DNA of 43,288 nt from a virus. How positions within the stretch are numbered: position 1 is the stretch's first letter; each line of letters opens with the position of its first letter. Made by a program: the position numbers and the translations under genes. Shown here piece after piece: positions 1 through 6,268 of this stretch. Below the pieces are notes generated by a model, which did no database searches, was not told where the DNA came from, and was given only the letters and a program-made list of their open reading frames with translations. The DNA lies in the IMG/VR virus record IMGVR_UViG_3300044641_008771, positions 1 to 43,288 of that record; one strand, 5' to 3'.

Positions 1-200
1 TTTTTGTGATACGCAATGGATTGTTTAGTAGCATCAGGATTGCGGACATGCAGATCAGACATCAACCACTCCGTCACCCGATGTAAATGGCTGATACTTG
101 CTTCTTTAAGAATTGCATTTGCAGTTTCCTGCGTGAGCGCAATCATATCATTGTGTGGAGGATTGATTTCCAGATTGATCGTAACGCGGTATTTGCTCAT
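1..200 (-). CDS. Hypothetical protein, 3' end cut by window edge
   Basis: The minus strand stays open from the ATG at 198-200 to the window edge, giving 66 codons that begin MSKYRVTINLEINPPHND. I recognise no family. The start is supported by a strong sigma70-like promoter whose -10 box lies 6 nt before the ATG; there is no Shine-Dalgarno, so the mRNA would be leaderless. The plus-strand frames over the same bases look like shadows. Confidence 0.6.
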   Translation of the reverse strand, partial: MSKYRVTINLEINPPHNDMIALTQETANAILKEASISHLHRVTEWLMSDLHVRNPDATKQSIAYHK

Positions 201-206
201 GTTTTT

Positions 207-235
207 AGTGTAGCGTGGTTGAAATCATTTGTCAA
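207..235 (-). promoter_or_regulatory. Early sigma70-like promoter (leaderless type)
   Basis: Read on the minus strand there is a TTGACA -35 (230-235), a 17-nt spacer and a TACACT -10 (207-212), then 6 nt to the ATG at 200. The promoter lies inside a perfect inverted repeat (209-245). Confidence 0.7.
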
Positions 236-245
236 CCACGCTACA
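209..245. repeat. Perfect 14-bp inverted repeat over a promoter
   Basis: Bases 209-222 (TGTAGCGTGGTTGA) are the exact reverse complement of 232-245, with a 9-nt centre. The arms cover most of the -35 and part of the -10 of the promoter for the first gene, so it could be a repressor operator. It could instead be a hairpin ending the polynucleotide kinase transcript, whose stop codon is at 253, but it lacks a U-run on that strand. Confidence 0.7.
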
Positions 246-252
246 ATTTGCG

Positions 253-1107
253 CTAAAATTCGTCCCGATCAATCACACCGCAACGGAAAACTGGTAGACC
301 CAGAGGAGTCAGCACACTGTACTGATCTTTGACGTGTTGCATGTACAAATCGCGCTTGACTTCACTGTCACGCCGGCGATCGGTTGCAGCTCGCATGAAC
401 AGCAGGTAGTCTGACAGTTTGCACTTTTCATCCAAATAACGTTCAGTTTCACTCTGACATTTGGCGCTGCGGCCGCTCATAAAAATCACCTTGCAACCCT
501 CGCTGATTTGCAGTGCTCGCACCGTTCGGAGTACATGCTCACGCACTGCATCATTGTAAACCAAGTGCTCGTCATAAGGTCCACGGTCAACCATTTCAGC
601 TACGGTGCCGTCGATGTCCACAATGATTGCTTTGGTTAAATTGGGATTCTGATCCCAACGAGGCAGAGCACCTTCTGCAGGGCGCGGGCTGAACTTGCGA
701 TACATATCGCGTATGACCTTTTCACCCACCTGAGCCTTGCCCTCACGCTGAGCATCACGCTGCACACATTCCTCTACCGAAACGTGCTGAAAATCCACCA
801 GCTCAGTTTCGTAGCCGATGCTTTCACAAAAATCCACAATCTGCTTGCGAGTTTTGGGGTTCATGTGTGTGTTGTCTACAATAACGTCATGCCCTTTAAA
901 ATGAGCAGTTTGAATCATCAGCTCACGCTGGCAGCGAACGTAATTTTCCACAGTGGGCGTCCACTTGTCAATCTTTTCACGCTCCATGTATTCAGCACGT
1001 ATGGAATCGTTGTTCACAATCACCGTGTTGGGATTGTGTTCAACATACTCTCTGGCCCAGGTGCTCTTGCCGCTGCCGGGCAGTCCAACTGTGATCTTTG
1101 CCTTCAT
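253..1107 (-). CDS. pseT: Polynucleotide 5'-kinase / 3'-phosphatase, phosphatase motif apparently deleted
   Basis: This 284-residue protein matches T4 Pnk in layout. The N-terminal P-loop kinase has GLPGSGKST at 8-16 and a D34/R37 pair matching the T4 catalytic D35/R38. The C-terminal HAD-type phosphatase has DIDGT at 164-168, giving nucleophile and acid aspartates D164 and D166. In T4 the enzyme repairs nicked tRNA ends with RNA ligase. The C-terminus is odd: after a run ending QYSVL (about residue 266) it jumps straight to TPLGLPVF. The acidic motif that family members carry there (the D277-D278 pair in T4) is missing, so phosphatase activity may be lost. T4 Pnk is 301 residues, consistent with an in-frame loss of about 15. 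A TTGACA-17-TAGCAT promoter sits 6 nt before the ATG. Confidence 0.92.
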   Translation of the reverse strand: MKAKITVGLPGSGKSTWAREYVEHNPNTVIVNNDSIRAEYMEREKIDKWTPTVENYVRCQRELMIQTAHFKGHDVIVDNTHMNPKTRKQIVDFCESIGYETELVDFQHVSVEECVQRDAQREGKAQVGEKVIRDMYRKFSPRPAEGALPRWDQNPNLTKAIIVDIDGTVAEMVDRGPYDEHLVYNDAVREHVLRTVRALQISEGCKVIFMSGRSAKCQSETERYLDEKCKLSDYLLFMRAATDRRRDSEVKRDLYMQHVKDQYSVLTPLGLPVFRCGVIDRDEF

Positions 1108-1113
1108 ATTCTT

Positions 1114-1142
1114 ATGCTAACGCCTTTCTGTTTAAATGTCAA
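1114..1142 (-). promoter_or_regulatory. Early sigma70-like promoter for polynucleotide kinase
   Basis: Minus-strand TTGACA (1137-1142), 17-nt spacer, TAGCAT (1114-1119), then 6 nt to the ATG at 1107. No Shine-Dalgarno is present. Confidence 0.7.
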
Positions 1143-1353
1143 CCTTGTCAGGATATACAGTGATTGGCACGATTCTCCATTGTTCATCGGGTGCTTTGGA
1201 TTGAACGTATTCCAATGTTCTTTGCGCCTGCTGCTGATCACCGTAGTGAATTTCGCTGCTGTGAATAGTGTATACTCTGAGTCGGTCACTGTTGGGCCAA
1301 TGGGTGGCTATACAGAAATTAAATTCCGGGTTTGTAGATTTTTGCATGTTCAC
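1132..1353 (-). CDS. Small hypothetical protein
   Basis: This 73-residue protein has a Shine-Dalgarno GGAG 7 nt before the ATG at 1351-1353. Its centre (VYTIHSSEIHYGD, then QAQRTLEYVQSKAPDEQW) looks like a compact alpha/beta phage protein. A competing frame at 1104-1289 has no ribosome site and I treat it as a shadow. The stop overlaps the promoter of the kinase gene. It sits in a run of very short genes and no function is assigned. Confidence 0.65.
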   Translation of the reverse strand: MNMQKSTNPEFNFCIATHWPNSDRLRVYTIHSSEIHYGDQQQAQRTLEYVQSKAPDEQWRIVPITVYPDKVDI

Positions 1354-1672
1354 TCCAGATTAATATAAACCACATCGCATGTTGTTCAGTACGGAACCAA
1401 AGTATAACTTCTGAGATCGAAAAATGTTTTCTGCCCCAATCCACTGTGTGTTGCCATCCCTGCTGCTGAAACCAAAGTATATACTTTTCTCGCGATCTGA
1501 TATAATACCATTCGTTAAACGGTATTTCAACCAAGTACTGAGGTTCTAGAAGGCTCATTTTCGCATCTTTTTGTACAATTTTGGCATGTTCACTGTGGGC
1601 TCGATAATAAATTCTACCGTTTTCATCAATGATTTTGAAATATATCAGGTTAACGCTCCACACACAATTCAA
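1319..1672 (-). CDS. Small hypothetical protein, W/F-rich paralog family
   Basis: The frame is open for 117 codons from a TTG at 1670-1672; the only internal ATG, at MSLLEPQ, would give a shorter form, so the start is uncertain. The C-terminal half carries the pattern W..QQGW...W.......SEVILWF..EQHAMWF, which resembles the neighbours at 1650-1862, 1859-2095, 3380-3589 and 3789-4010. These look like diverged copies of one small-protein family found in T4-like phages (family recognised from memory, name unknown). It overlaps both neighbours. Confidence 0.5.
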   Translation of the reverse strand: MNCVWSVNLIYFKIIDENGRIYYRAHSEHAKIVQKDAKMSLLEPQYLVEIPFNEWYYIRSREKYILWFQQQGWQHTVDWGRKHFSISEVILWFRTEQHAMWFILIWSEHAKIYKPGI

Positions 1673-1862
1673 AGAATGTCATAAACTGCGCCATGCTCTC
1701 ACGCGATCCTATCACCAGCATGCTGCAATCACGCTCCACAATCACACCAACTCCAGGAAAATCCTGCAACATTGTGTGCATGCGTTTGCCAATTTCGGAA
1801 TCCACCGCAAAAGCCATTCGGTCTGGTGTAAGTTCAGTTGGGCCTTTCATGGAGTTTTTCAT
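1650..1862 (-). CDS. Small hypothetical protein, paralog family
   Basis: 70 residues. I take the ATG at 1860-1862 because it overlaps the upstream stop codon as ATGA, the usual arrangement here, rather than the longer frame from 1919. The C-terminal SRESMAQFMTFFEL resembles the 'acidic-D-A-x-F-x-L' ending of the neighbouring small proteins. Function unknown. Confidence 0.6.
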   Translation of the reverse strand: MKNSMKGPTELTPDRMAFAVDSEIGKRMHTMLQDFPGVGVIVERDCSMLVIGSRESMAQFMTFFELCVER

Positions 1863-2095
1863 TTCCATCTCAATCGGCAAAACACAGCGTCTGCTTCGGA
1901 TCGAAACAGAAAATAGCACTTTCGATGCAGATCCCAGTCACTGGTCCCTGCAATAACTGACTGCCAACGCTTGCGTTTGACGCCAAATGTTTGGTAGCAC
2001 CAAGTATCAACCTCGTATCTCTGCCTTAATTCCACTTGAACGTGGTGACAGTAGATTTCTCGCTGATGACGATTTAGATATTTGAGATAAGACAT
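1859..2095 (-). CDS. Small hypothetical protein, paralog family
   Basis: 78 residues starting MSYLKYLNRHQREIY, with the ATG (2093-2095) one base after the TAA of the stranded original 3' end of the TOPRIM gene. This fits an original operon of TOPRIM gene followed directly by this gene, before the homing-endonuclease insertion. It contains WCYQTFGVKRKRW and ends FLFRSEADAVFCRLRW, the clearest version of the motif shared by the small proteins nearby. Function unknown. Confidence 0.65.
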   Translation of the reverse strand: MSYLKYLNRHQREIYCHHVQVELRQRYEVDTWCYQTFGVKRKRWQSVIAGTSDWDLHRKCYFLFRSEADAVFCRLRWK

Positions 2096-2096
2096 G

Positions 2097-2218
2097 TTAT
2101 TTCCAATCAGAAAAGAATTTATGAAAATCAGCTTCACTGACGCTATTCACGTCTTCGCCCGCTGGCATCTGCAAACTTTCATGCCCATACTTGGCCAGCT
2201 TGCGACCAGCAGCATCAC
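2097..2218 (-). pseudogene. Stranded original 3' end of the TOPRIM gene
   Basis: Minus-strand translation of this non-ORF stretch reads RDAAGRKLAKYGHESLQMP, then AGEDVNSVSEADFHKFFSDW and a stop. It aligns residue for residue with the end of the intact TOPRIM protein (DSAGKKLAKYGNEVIYLP, then EKEDVGSLSDEQFNLIF). It breaks off at 2218/2219, exactly where the plus-strand endonuclease fragment begins. It is therefore the displaced native exon end, left behind when the insertion brought its own copy. Confidence 0.85.
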
Positions 2219-2858
2219 GTTATACCAAAATCGTTTTATTTAGGTAATAAACATAGTACACAAGGATGGTTAGACGGCGATCCGAATTCTTCTTCTAACT
2301 TAGTGTATTTGACTGCTAAAGAACATTTTATTTGTCATTTATTATTAATTAGGATGACGAATGGAAAAGCAAAAATGATGATGAGTTTTGCTTTGCGGGC
2401 AATGCGTTCTTGGAGAAATAAAAATCATAAACGATATAAAATATCGTCCATATGGTACGAATTAAGCAAAGTTACTAAGATTTCTCATTCTGAAGAATCT
2501 CGAAAGAAGATTAGCGAGTCTGGATTAGGCAGAGTTCCGTGGAACAAAGGATCAAAAGGAAACATTCCCTGGAACAAAGGAAAAGTTGGTGTTTCAGAAG
2601 AGACTCGAGAAAAAAATGAGTAAAGCAGCGTCGAGCCGAAAGCAATCTCAAGAAACTATCCAAAAACGAAGTAATGCTGTTCGAGCCAAAAAATTAGATC
2701 CTAGTTATCAGAGACCAAAAATTTCACAGGAACTAAGAGATCAAATTTCTGCTAAATTAAAAGGAAGAAAGTTATCTCCTGAAACATTAGCGAAGCGAAA
2801 GTCAACAGTTGAAAAGAAAAAATTAGAAAAATTATCTCAAAAATTTTCCGAAGATTAA
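2219..2858 (+). pseudogene. Degenerate HNH homing endonuclease with NUMOD3 motifs
   Basis: Plus-strand translation from 2219 gives VIPKSFYLGN, then NLVYLTAKEHFICHLLL, the middle of an HNH nuclease; the expected leading His-His of the motif and everything upstream are absent. The C-terminal half carries lysine-rich NUMOD3-type DNA-binding repeats (WNKGSKGNIPWNKGK, RKKISESG, RDQISAKLKGRKLS). A run of seven A at 2610-2616 shifts the frame; removing one A joins the two halves (REK-MSKAASS). The stop at 2856-2858 overlaps the 3' end of the antisense TOPRIM gene. The element is AT-rich compared with its neighbours. Truncation and frameshift both argue that it is inactive. Confidence 0.85.
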
Positions 2859-3344
2859 GTTAAACTGCTCATCAGACAATGAACCAACATCTTCTTTTTC
2901 TGGAAGATATATTACTTCGTTACCGTATTTGGCTAATTTTTTACCAGCAGAATCTCCATCGCAAACTGCAATTAATTTGTGTGGTAACACACTAATCCAA
3001 TTACGCAAATGTTTTGGGTCATTTGAAATGACTGCTATAGACTGCAAGCCGTGCCACGATAATCGGCAAGAATCAAATACGCCCTCTACTAGGAACAGAT
3101 CACCGCCCCGCCAATCCACACTCTCCAAACCCCACACACCCACCTTGTTCTCGCCAAACCAAGTGTGATAGCGGGTATGCTCGCCATTGTTGTGCAAACG
3201 TGGTGCACCGGGCTCGTACTTTTGGTAGCCCACCATTTGCCCACTGAAATTCCACATGGCAAAGGTTGCGCTCACACCTTCCTCAATCCATACTCCGCTG
3301 TATCGATCAGGATCAAACCAGCGGCTCAGTAGATGTTCGCGCAT
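2832..3344 (-). CDS. TOPRIM-domain primase-like protein with replaced 3' end
   Basis: This 170-residue protein has the TOPRIM signature: the acidic strand in DLFLVEGVFDS (glutamate, about residue 92) and the DxD motif in LIAVCDGDSAGKKLA (about residues 125-138). An N-terminal part (MWNFSGQMVGYQKY...RYHTWFG) resembles the segment before TOPRIM in phage DNA primases. It probably acts in replication as a primase or primase subunit, without an obvious zinc domain. The last ~70 codons are AT-rich and differ in codon use from the rest, and a second diverged copy of the same 3' end lies beyond the HNH fragment. The 3' end was therefore probably supplied by the endonuclease insertion. The promoter leaves 6 nt before the ATG. 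Confidence 0.8.
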   Translation of the reverse strand: MREHLLSRWFDPDRYSGVWIEEGVSATFAMWNFSGQMVGYQKYEPGAPRLHNNGEHTRYHTWFGENKVGVWGLESVDWRGGDLFLVEGVFDSCRLSWHGLQSIAVISNDPKHLRNWISVLPHKLIAVCDGDSAGKKLAKYGNEVIYLPEKEDVGSLSDEQFNLIFGKFLR

Positions 3345-3350
3345 AATCTT

Positions 3351-3379
3351 ATATTAGCACATTAGGAATCAGATGTCAA
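3351..3379 (-). promoter_or_regulatory. Early sigma70-like promoter for the TOPRIM gene
   Basis: Minus-strand TTGACA (3374-3379), 17-nt spacer, TAATAT (3351-3356), then 6 nt to the ATG at 3344. No Shine-Dalgarno is visible, so a leaderless transcript is predicted. Confidence 0.72.
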
Positions 3380-3589
3380 TCAGATTAAAAATTTCATCAA
3401 AAACAGCAGATGCTTCTGATCGTCCACAATTTCATATGATTCATATGTTGGTTCGAGTAGTCTCACACCAAATTTATCTTCCAACCATTCATCAAAATGT
3501 TTTGTATTCTGAATGTATTTTACATTGGAGTCCTTGTACATGTCATAAAAATATTCAGATGCTCTCACAATGCGACAAAATTGTGTCAT
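3380..3589 (-). CDS. Small hypothetical protein, paralog family
   Basis: 69 residues. It contains FDEWLEDKFGVRLLEPTYE and a hydrophobic end HLLFLMKFL, similar in arrangement to the small proteins at 1859-2095 and 3789-4010 (a W/F-rich helix, then 'FG', then a beta strand). The start lies 6 nt after the stop of the upstream 56-residue gene, so it is probably translationally coupled. Function unknown. Confidence 0.6.
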   Translation of the reverse strand: MTQFCRIVRASEYFYDMYKDSNVKYIQNTKHFDEWLEDKFGVRLLEPTYESYEIVDDQKHLLFLMKFLI

Positions 3590-3595
3590 ATTTTG

Positions 3596-3766
3596 TTACA
3601 CTTTATAATCTACAATTTCAATTTCAAACTCACCGGTCTGTTTATGGGAAGATTCCAGCTGTCGTGATCGTCTGTATTCTACTGCTTGATCATAGTCTGC
3701 AAAGGCTTGCTCAATTACCTGAATCTGATTGGCTTGAGTGAAAACAACTAGATAGATTTTATTCAT
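3596..3766 (-). CDS. Small hypothetical protein (56 aa)
   Basis: This short gene begins MNKIYLVVFTQANQIQVIEQ and ends VDYKV. It has a good Shine-Dalgarno (GGAGAGG) about 7 nt before the ATG at 3764-3766. The beta strand followed by a helix with AFADYDQAVEYRRSRQ suggests a small alpha/beta fold, like the 73-residue protein at 1132-1353. No function assigned. Confidence 0.6.
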   Translation of the reverse strand: MNKIYLVVFTQANQIQVIEQAFADYDQAVEYRRSRQLESSHKQTGEFEIEIVDYKV

Positions 3767-3788
3767 AAACATTTCCTCTCCAAATTTA

Positions 3789-4010
3789 TTAGATCATCAA
3801 TTTCATCCAAGCAGCGTCTGATTCTCTTTCAAAGAGCACAGTGATGAACTTGCTGTGAGCTTGGTATCTGTAAGGACCAAAATTTTGCTTGGCAAATTCT
3901 TCAAATGCAGCTGACAAATATGCTCGTCCAGCATAAACAACAAAATTACCAGACCGAGTAGTTACCCATTTAGAATCAATTGGGAGTCGAACTTTGTGTA
4001 GTCTGTGCAT
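3789..4010 (-). CDS. Small hypothetical protein, paralog family
   Basis: 73 residues. The segment FEEFAKQNFGPYRYQ and the ending VLFERESDAAWMKLM repeat the 'helix-FG-...-F-acidic-DA-W-x-L' pattern of the nearby small proteins. The TAG-x-ATG spacing to the upstream gene suggests cotranscription. Function unknown. Confidence 0.62.
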   Translation of the reverse strand: MHRLHKVRLPIDSKWVTTRSGNFVVYAGRAYLSAAFEEFAKQNFGPYRYQAHSKFITVLFERESDAAWMKLMI

Positions 4011-4011
4011 G

Positions 4012-4278
4012 TTAGTTAGATAAAATCTTCCACATTAATTCGGCGTCAGTCATCATGTTTTTCCTGCGATTCTTTGCCCACTCTGTTTCAACACCAGCCA
4101 ACCGTTCCAGCTGCATGCGAGATCCACTGAGTGAACTGTAGCATTTATGGTACAATTTGCCTTTGAACACAATGCGTGGACTGTAATCGTCTGCTATGTA
4201 GCCCACTCGATCGCCGTTCACGTAGAGGGTCCAATAACTTCTGCCGCCTCTTTTAGTCCTCTTCCAAGTTGCGTTCAT
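4012..4278 (-). CDS. Hypothetical protein
   Basis: 88 residues from the ATG at 4276-4278 (MNATWKRTKRGGRSYWTLY). A GTG at 4294-4296 in frame would add six residues and lies 8 nt after the -10 box, so a leaderless GTG start is also possible. A strand-rich start (YWTLYVNGDRVGYIADDY) is followed by a helical end. I do not recognise it. Confidence 0.55.
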   Translation of the reverse strand: MNATWKRTKRGGRSYWTLYVNGDRVGYIADDYSPRIVFKGKLYHKCYSSLSGSRMQLERLAGVETEWAKNRRKNMMTDAELMWKILSN

Positions 4279-4304
4279 ATTTTTAAATTGGACCACTCAA
4301 TTTA

Positions 4305-4333
4305 AGTATAATATTATCAGTAGTCAGTGTCAA
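4305..4333 (-). promoter_or_regulatory. Early sigma70-like promoter
   Basis: Minus-strand TTGACA (4328-4333), 17-nt spacer, TATACT (4305-4310). It is 8 nt before a GTG and 26 nt before the ATG of the next gene. The -35 abuts the stop codon of the upstream gene. Confidence 0.7.
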
Positions 4334-4732
4334 TCACACACCAGCCAAAAATTGGGTCAGATTGTTGCCACACAGAGTTAACCAGAAACTGGCTTTTGAA
4401 TCAAATATCCAGATACTTTGTAATGTCTGTTGTTTGAGACCGTTAGAGCTAGTGATTATAAACCAGGGAAAATTCATGCGATACAGGGACTGTGTTAGTT
4501 TGGGGGTCATTATGAGATTTTGATCTGTCAGCGTACATTTGAATGATGGAATAAATTCTGGTTTACAAAGCATCTGCCTCAATCCTGGCATACTAAGTCT
4601 CCATTTGTGACTGTCAATGGAGTTGTGCCACCATATTTGTTTGTATGACTTCAGTGTGGTGTTATCAGGCATCAGGCGATTTTTTTCCTGATAATGCTGA
4701 TACATCTGCTCACTGAATTCATCTCTGGTCAT
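4334..4732 (-). CDS. Hypothetical protein
   Basis: 132 residues. The N-terminal helix MTRDEFSEQMYQHYQEKNRL is followed by an aromatic-rich body (YRMNFPWFIITSSNG, SIWIFDSKASFWLTL). Its ATG overlaps the upstream stop as ATGA, showing translational coupling. No family recognised. Confidence 0.6.
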   Translation of the reverse strand: MTRDEFSEQMYQHYQEKNRLMPDNTTLKSYKQIWWHNSIDSHKWRLSMPGLRQMLCKPEFIPSFKCTLTDQNLIMTPKLTQSLYRMNFPWFIITSSNGLKQQTLQSIWIFDSKASFWLTLCGNNLTQFLAGV

Positions 4733-5013
4733 GGGAAAATCTGTTGTCCTTGGTTCAGCAATACCACAGTAAAATCCTGACTGTCAAATAGTGTATTCAA
4801 TTTTCGAGCCAGGTTCACGGCATGACCAGGATTAGCAAAACTGGTTTTTCGATACTTCGGTCCTGGATAGCTGATCAATGTATTCACTGTTTTGAGGTTT
4901 ATGGGCTGGCCCTGGTAGAACACCGCCCAGATCCCCTGACTTGCTAAAATCTGTTCACTACGATAAAGTCCCTGTGATTTTTCTATAAGAATTTGAGGTT
5001 TAGGTCGGCTCAT
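4729..5013 (-). CDS. Conserved T4-like phage protein of unknown function
   Basis: 94 residues. The run AVFYQGQPINLKTVNTLISY and the following GPKYRKTSFANPGHAVNLA match, from memory, a small protein common in marine T4-like phages with no assigned role. A canonical T4 late promoter (TATAAATA) lies 20 nt upstream, so it is expressed late, possibly as a virion or assembly factor. Confidence 0.65.
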   Translation of the reverse strand: MSRPKPQILIEKSQGLYRSEQILASQGIWAVFYQGQPINLKTVNTLISYPGPKYRKTSFANPGHAVNLARKLNTLFDSQDFTVVLLNQGQQIFP

Positions 5014-5033
5014 TGATAAAAATCTCTCTGAGG

Positions 5034-5041
5034 TATTTATA
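5034..5041 (-). promoter_or_regulatory. T4-type late promoter
   Basis: TATAAATA on the minus strand, 20 nt before the ATG at 5013; an exact match to the T4 late -10 consensus. Confidence 0.7.
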
Positions 5042-5047
5042 GAAAAA

Positions 5048-5251
5048 TTACCAAGTTCCGCCGTTTAAACCTCCAGAAGAATCAGGCTTTTGAGCCAGGA
5101 GTTGATTTTGCAGTGCAGATATTTTATCCAGCAATGCAAATACTTCATTATGCAGCAAACGAGCTTCAGTAGCAGTCAGAGTAATATTACTGGTTCGGTT
5201 TAGGTTCAGTAACTTTACTCGATCATTGAGCAGTTTGATATAAGGGGTCAT
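5048..5251 (-). CDS. Small hypothetical protein
   Basis: 67 residues, largely helical (DRVKLLNLNRTSNITLTATE, ARLLHNEVFALLDKISALQ), ending in a glycine-rich tail. The ATG lies inside the end of the upstream gene (29-nt overlap) and no Shine-Dalgarno is visible, so the start is uncertain. Function unknown. Confidence 0.5.
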   Translation of the reverse strand: MTPYIKLLNDRVKLLNLNRTSNITLTATEARLLHNEVFALLDKISALQNQLLAQKPDSSGGLNGGTW

Positions 5252-5705
5252 TTTGGATAATTTGATGGCGTGCTAACAGATCCTGTTTGTTCATGTAGGG
5301 GCCGTAATAGCTGTACCGATCCAGCGTGATCAGTTTGGGGCAGAACATTCTTTTCCAACCCTGTTTGTTTACCAAATAATATCCGGCACACAATTTACTC
5401 TTGCTATCTGCGTCAGAAGTAAACAGCGGCAGACGACGATGAACATCGAATTCAGGATTGTGTGCTGGGTTGCGAGTTGGATAACCAAAAACATCACAGG
5501 ATTTTTCTGGTTTGGTTACTGTGATTTCCTGCCATTCGATGTCAAAATCATGCTCAATGTCTTTGAGTTTCTGAAACTGTTTGGTACCATTGGGAGTTTG
5601 TAGAACTACGCCTTGTGCATTGACGGTGATGTTACCTACCTTGCGGCCATTGTGTTGTACAATCCAGAATGTGTCGGAAACATTTTTGGCTGTTAGCTTA
5701 GACAT
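5223..5705 (-). CDS. Hypothetical protein
   Basis: 160 residues beginning MSKLTAKNVSDTFWIV, with an AGGAGGA Shine-Dalgarno before the ATG. The N-terminal third is beta-rich (WIVQHNGRKVGNITV), followed by a conserved-looking CDVFGYPTRNPAHNPEFD and a C-terminal YSYYGPYMNKQDLLARH. It resembles unassigned proteins of T4-like aquatic phages. Function unknown. Confidence 0.62.
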   Translation of the reverse strand: MSKLTAKNVSDTFWIVQHNGRKVGNITVNAQGVVLQTPNGTKQFQKLKDIEHDFDIEWQEITVTKPEKSCDVFGYPTRNPAHNPEFDVHRRLPLFTSDADSKSKLCAGYYLVNKQGWKRMFCPKLITLDRYSYYGPYMNKQDLLARHQIIQNDPLYQTAQ

Positions 5706-5889
5706 CTGAGTTTTCCTCCTTGTTGGATGAATTGTTTTCTATTAGGTTTGTGGCTCTGATAAATCCCTGATTCCAGCCACGCAAATACCCAGCATAACTG
5801 GAACAAAAAGCCAATGTGAGTAATGGTGCTAACTCTCTTAGCAATTGAGATGTTTGAAAATTGCCAGTGAACAAATCTTGTAAGGTCAT
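5698..5889 (-). CDS. Small probable membrane protein
   Basis: 63 residues with one hydrophobic segment (ELAPLLTLAFCSSYAGYL, about 19-36) followed by a polar, acidic tail. It overlaps the next gene by 8 nt. It could be a single-pass inner-membrane protein; function unknown. Confidence 0.55.
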   Translation of the reverse strand: MTLQDLFTGNFQTSQLLRELAPLLTLAFCSSYAGYLRGWNQGFIRATNLIENNSSNKEENSDV

Positions 5890-5890
5890 A

Positions 5891-6268
5891 TTATTTTTCT
5901 GGTATTCCTGCGGACAAACTGGCGATGACCACCAGTTGCTCTAGTGAGTCTGTAAATGTTTTGAGTGCGTCAGCAACTGCGGGCGAATCTTGTGCTTGTT
6001 GACGCCAGATATCCTGTTGTTTTCTTTGTTTGTGAATCCATTCCACGATTTCTCTTCCACGAATATTCCATGAAATACTATAGTGAGTATTGGGTATTTG
6101 ATGCCACAGCCCGTTGGACACGAATCCCAGTCCATACCCTTCTCTCCAGCGTACCTCTCTGAGAGAGTCTGAAATATAATCAGTACAGATACTACTAATG
6201 GTAGTATCTGTACTGGTTACTTCGATAAGACCAGTGTTATCCTGGATATAAATTGATCTAGTGCTCAT
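5891..6268 (-). CDS. Hypothetical protein
   Basis: 125 residues from the ATG at 6266-6268, chosen because it overlaps the RNase H stop as ATGA; an upstream in-frame start would extend into RNase H. It has a beta-rich N-terminus and a helical C-terminus (IVEWIHKQRKQQDIWRQQ). No family recognised. Confidence 0.58.
   Translation of the reverse strand: MSTRSIYIQDNTGLIEVTSTDTTISSICTDYISDSLREVRWREGYGLGFVSNGLWHQIPNTHYSISWNIRGREIVEWIHKQRKQQDIWRQQAQDSPAVADALKTFTDSLEQLVVIASLSAGIPEK

Noticed and set aside
1104-1289. 61-codon minus-strand ORF over the gene at 1132-1353
   Set aside because: No ribosome site, fully overlaps a better gene with a Shine-Dalgarno, and the protein has no phage-like pattern.
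784-1368. 194-codon plus-strand ORF
   Set aside because: Antisense shadow of polynucleotide kinase and the small gene behind it; no start signal.
1341-1600. Short repeat of AGTGAACATGC followed by AAAAT/CAAAAT near 1351 and 1586
   Set aside because: Too short and imperfect; the second copy opens only a 10-codon frame, so a duplicated start region is not supported.
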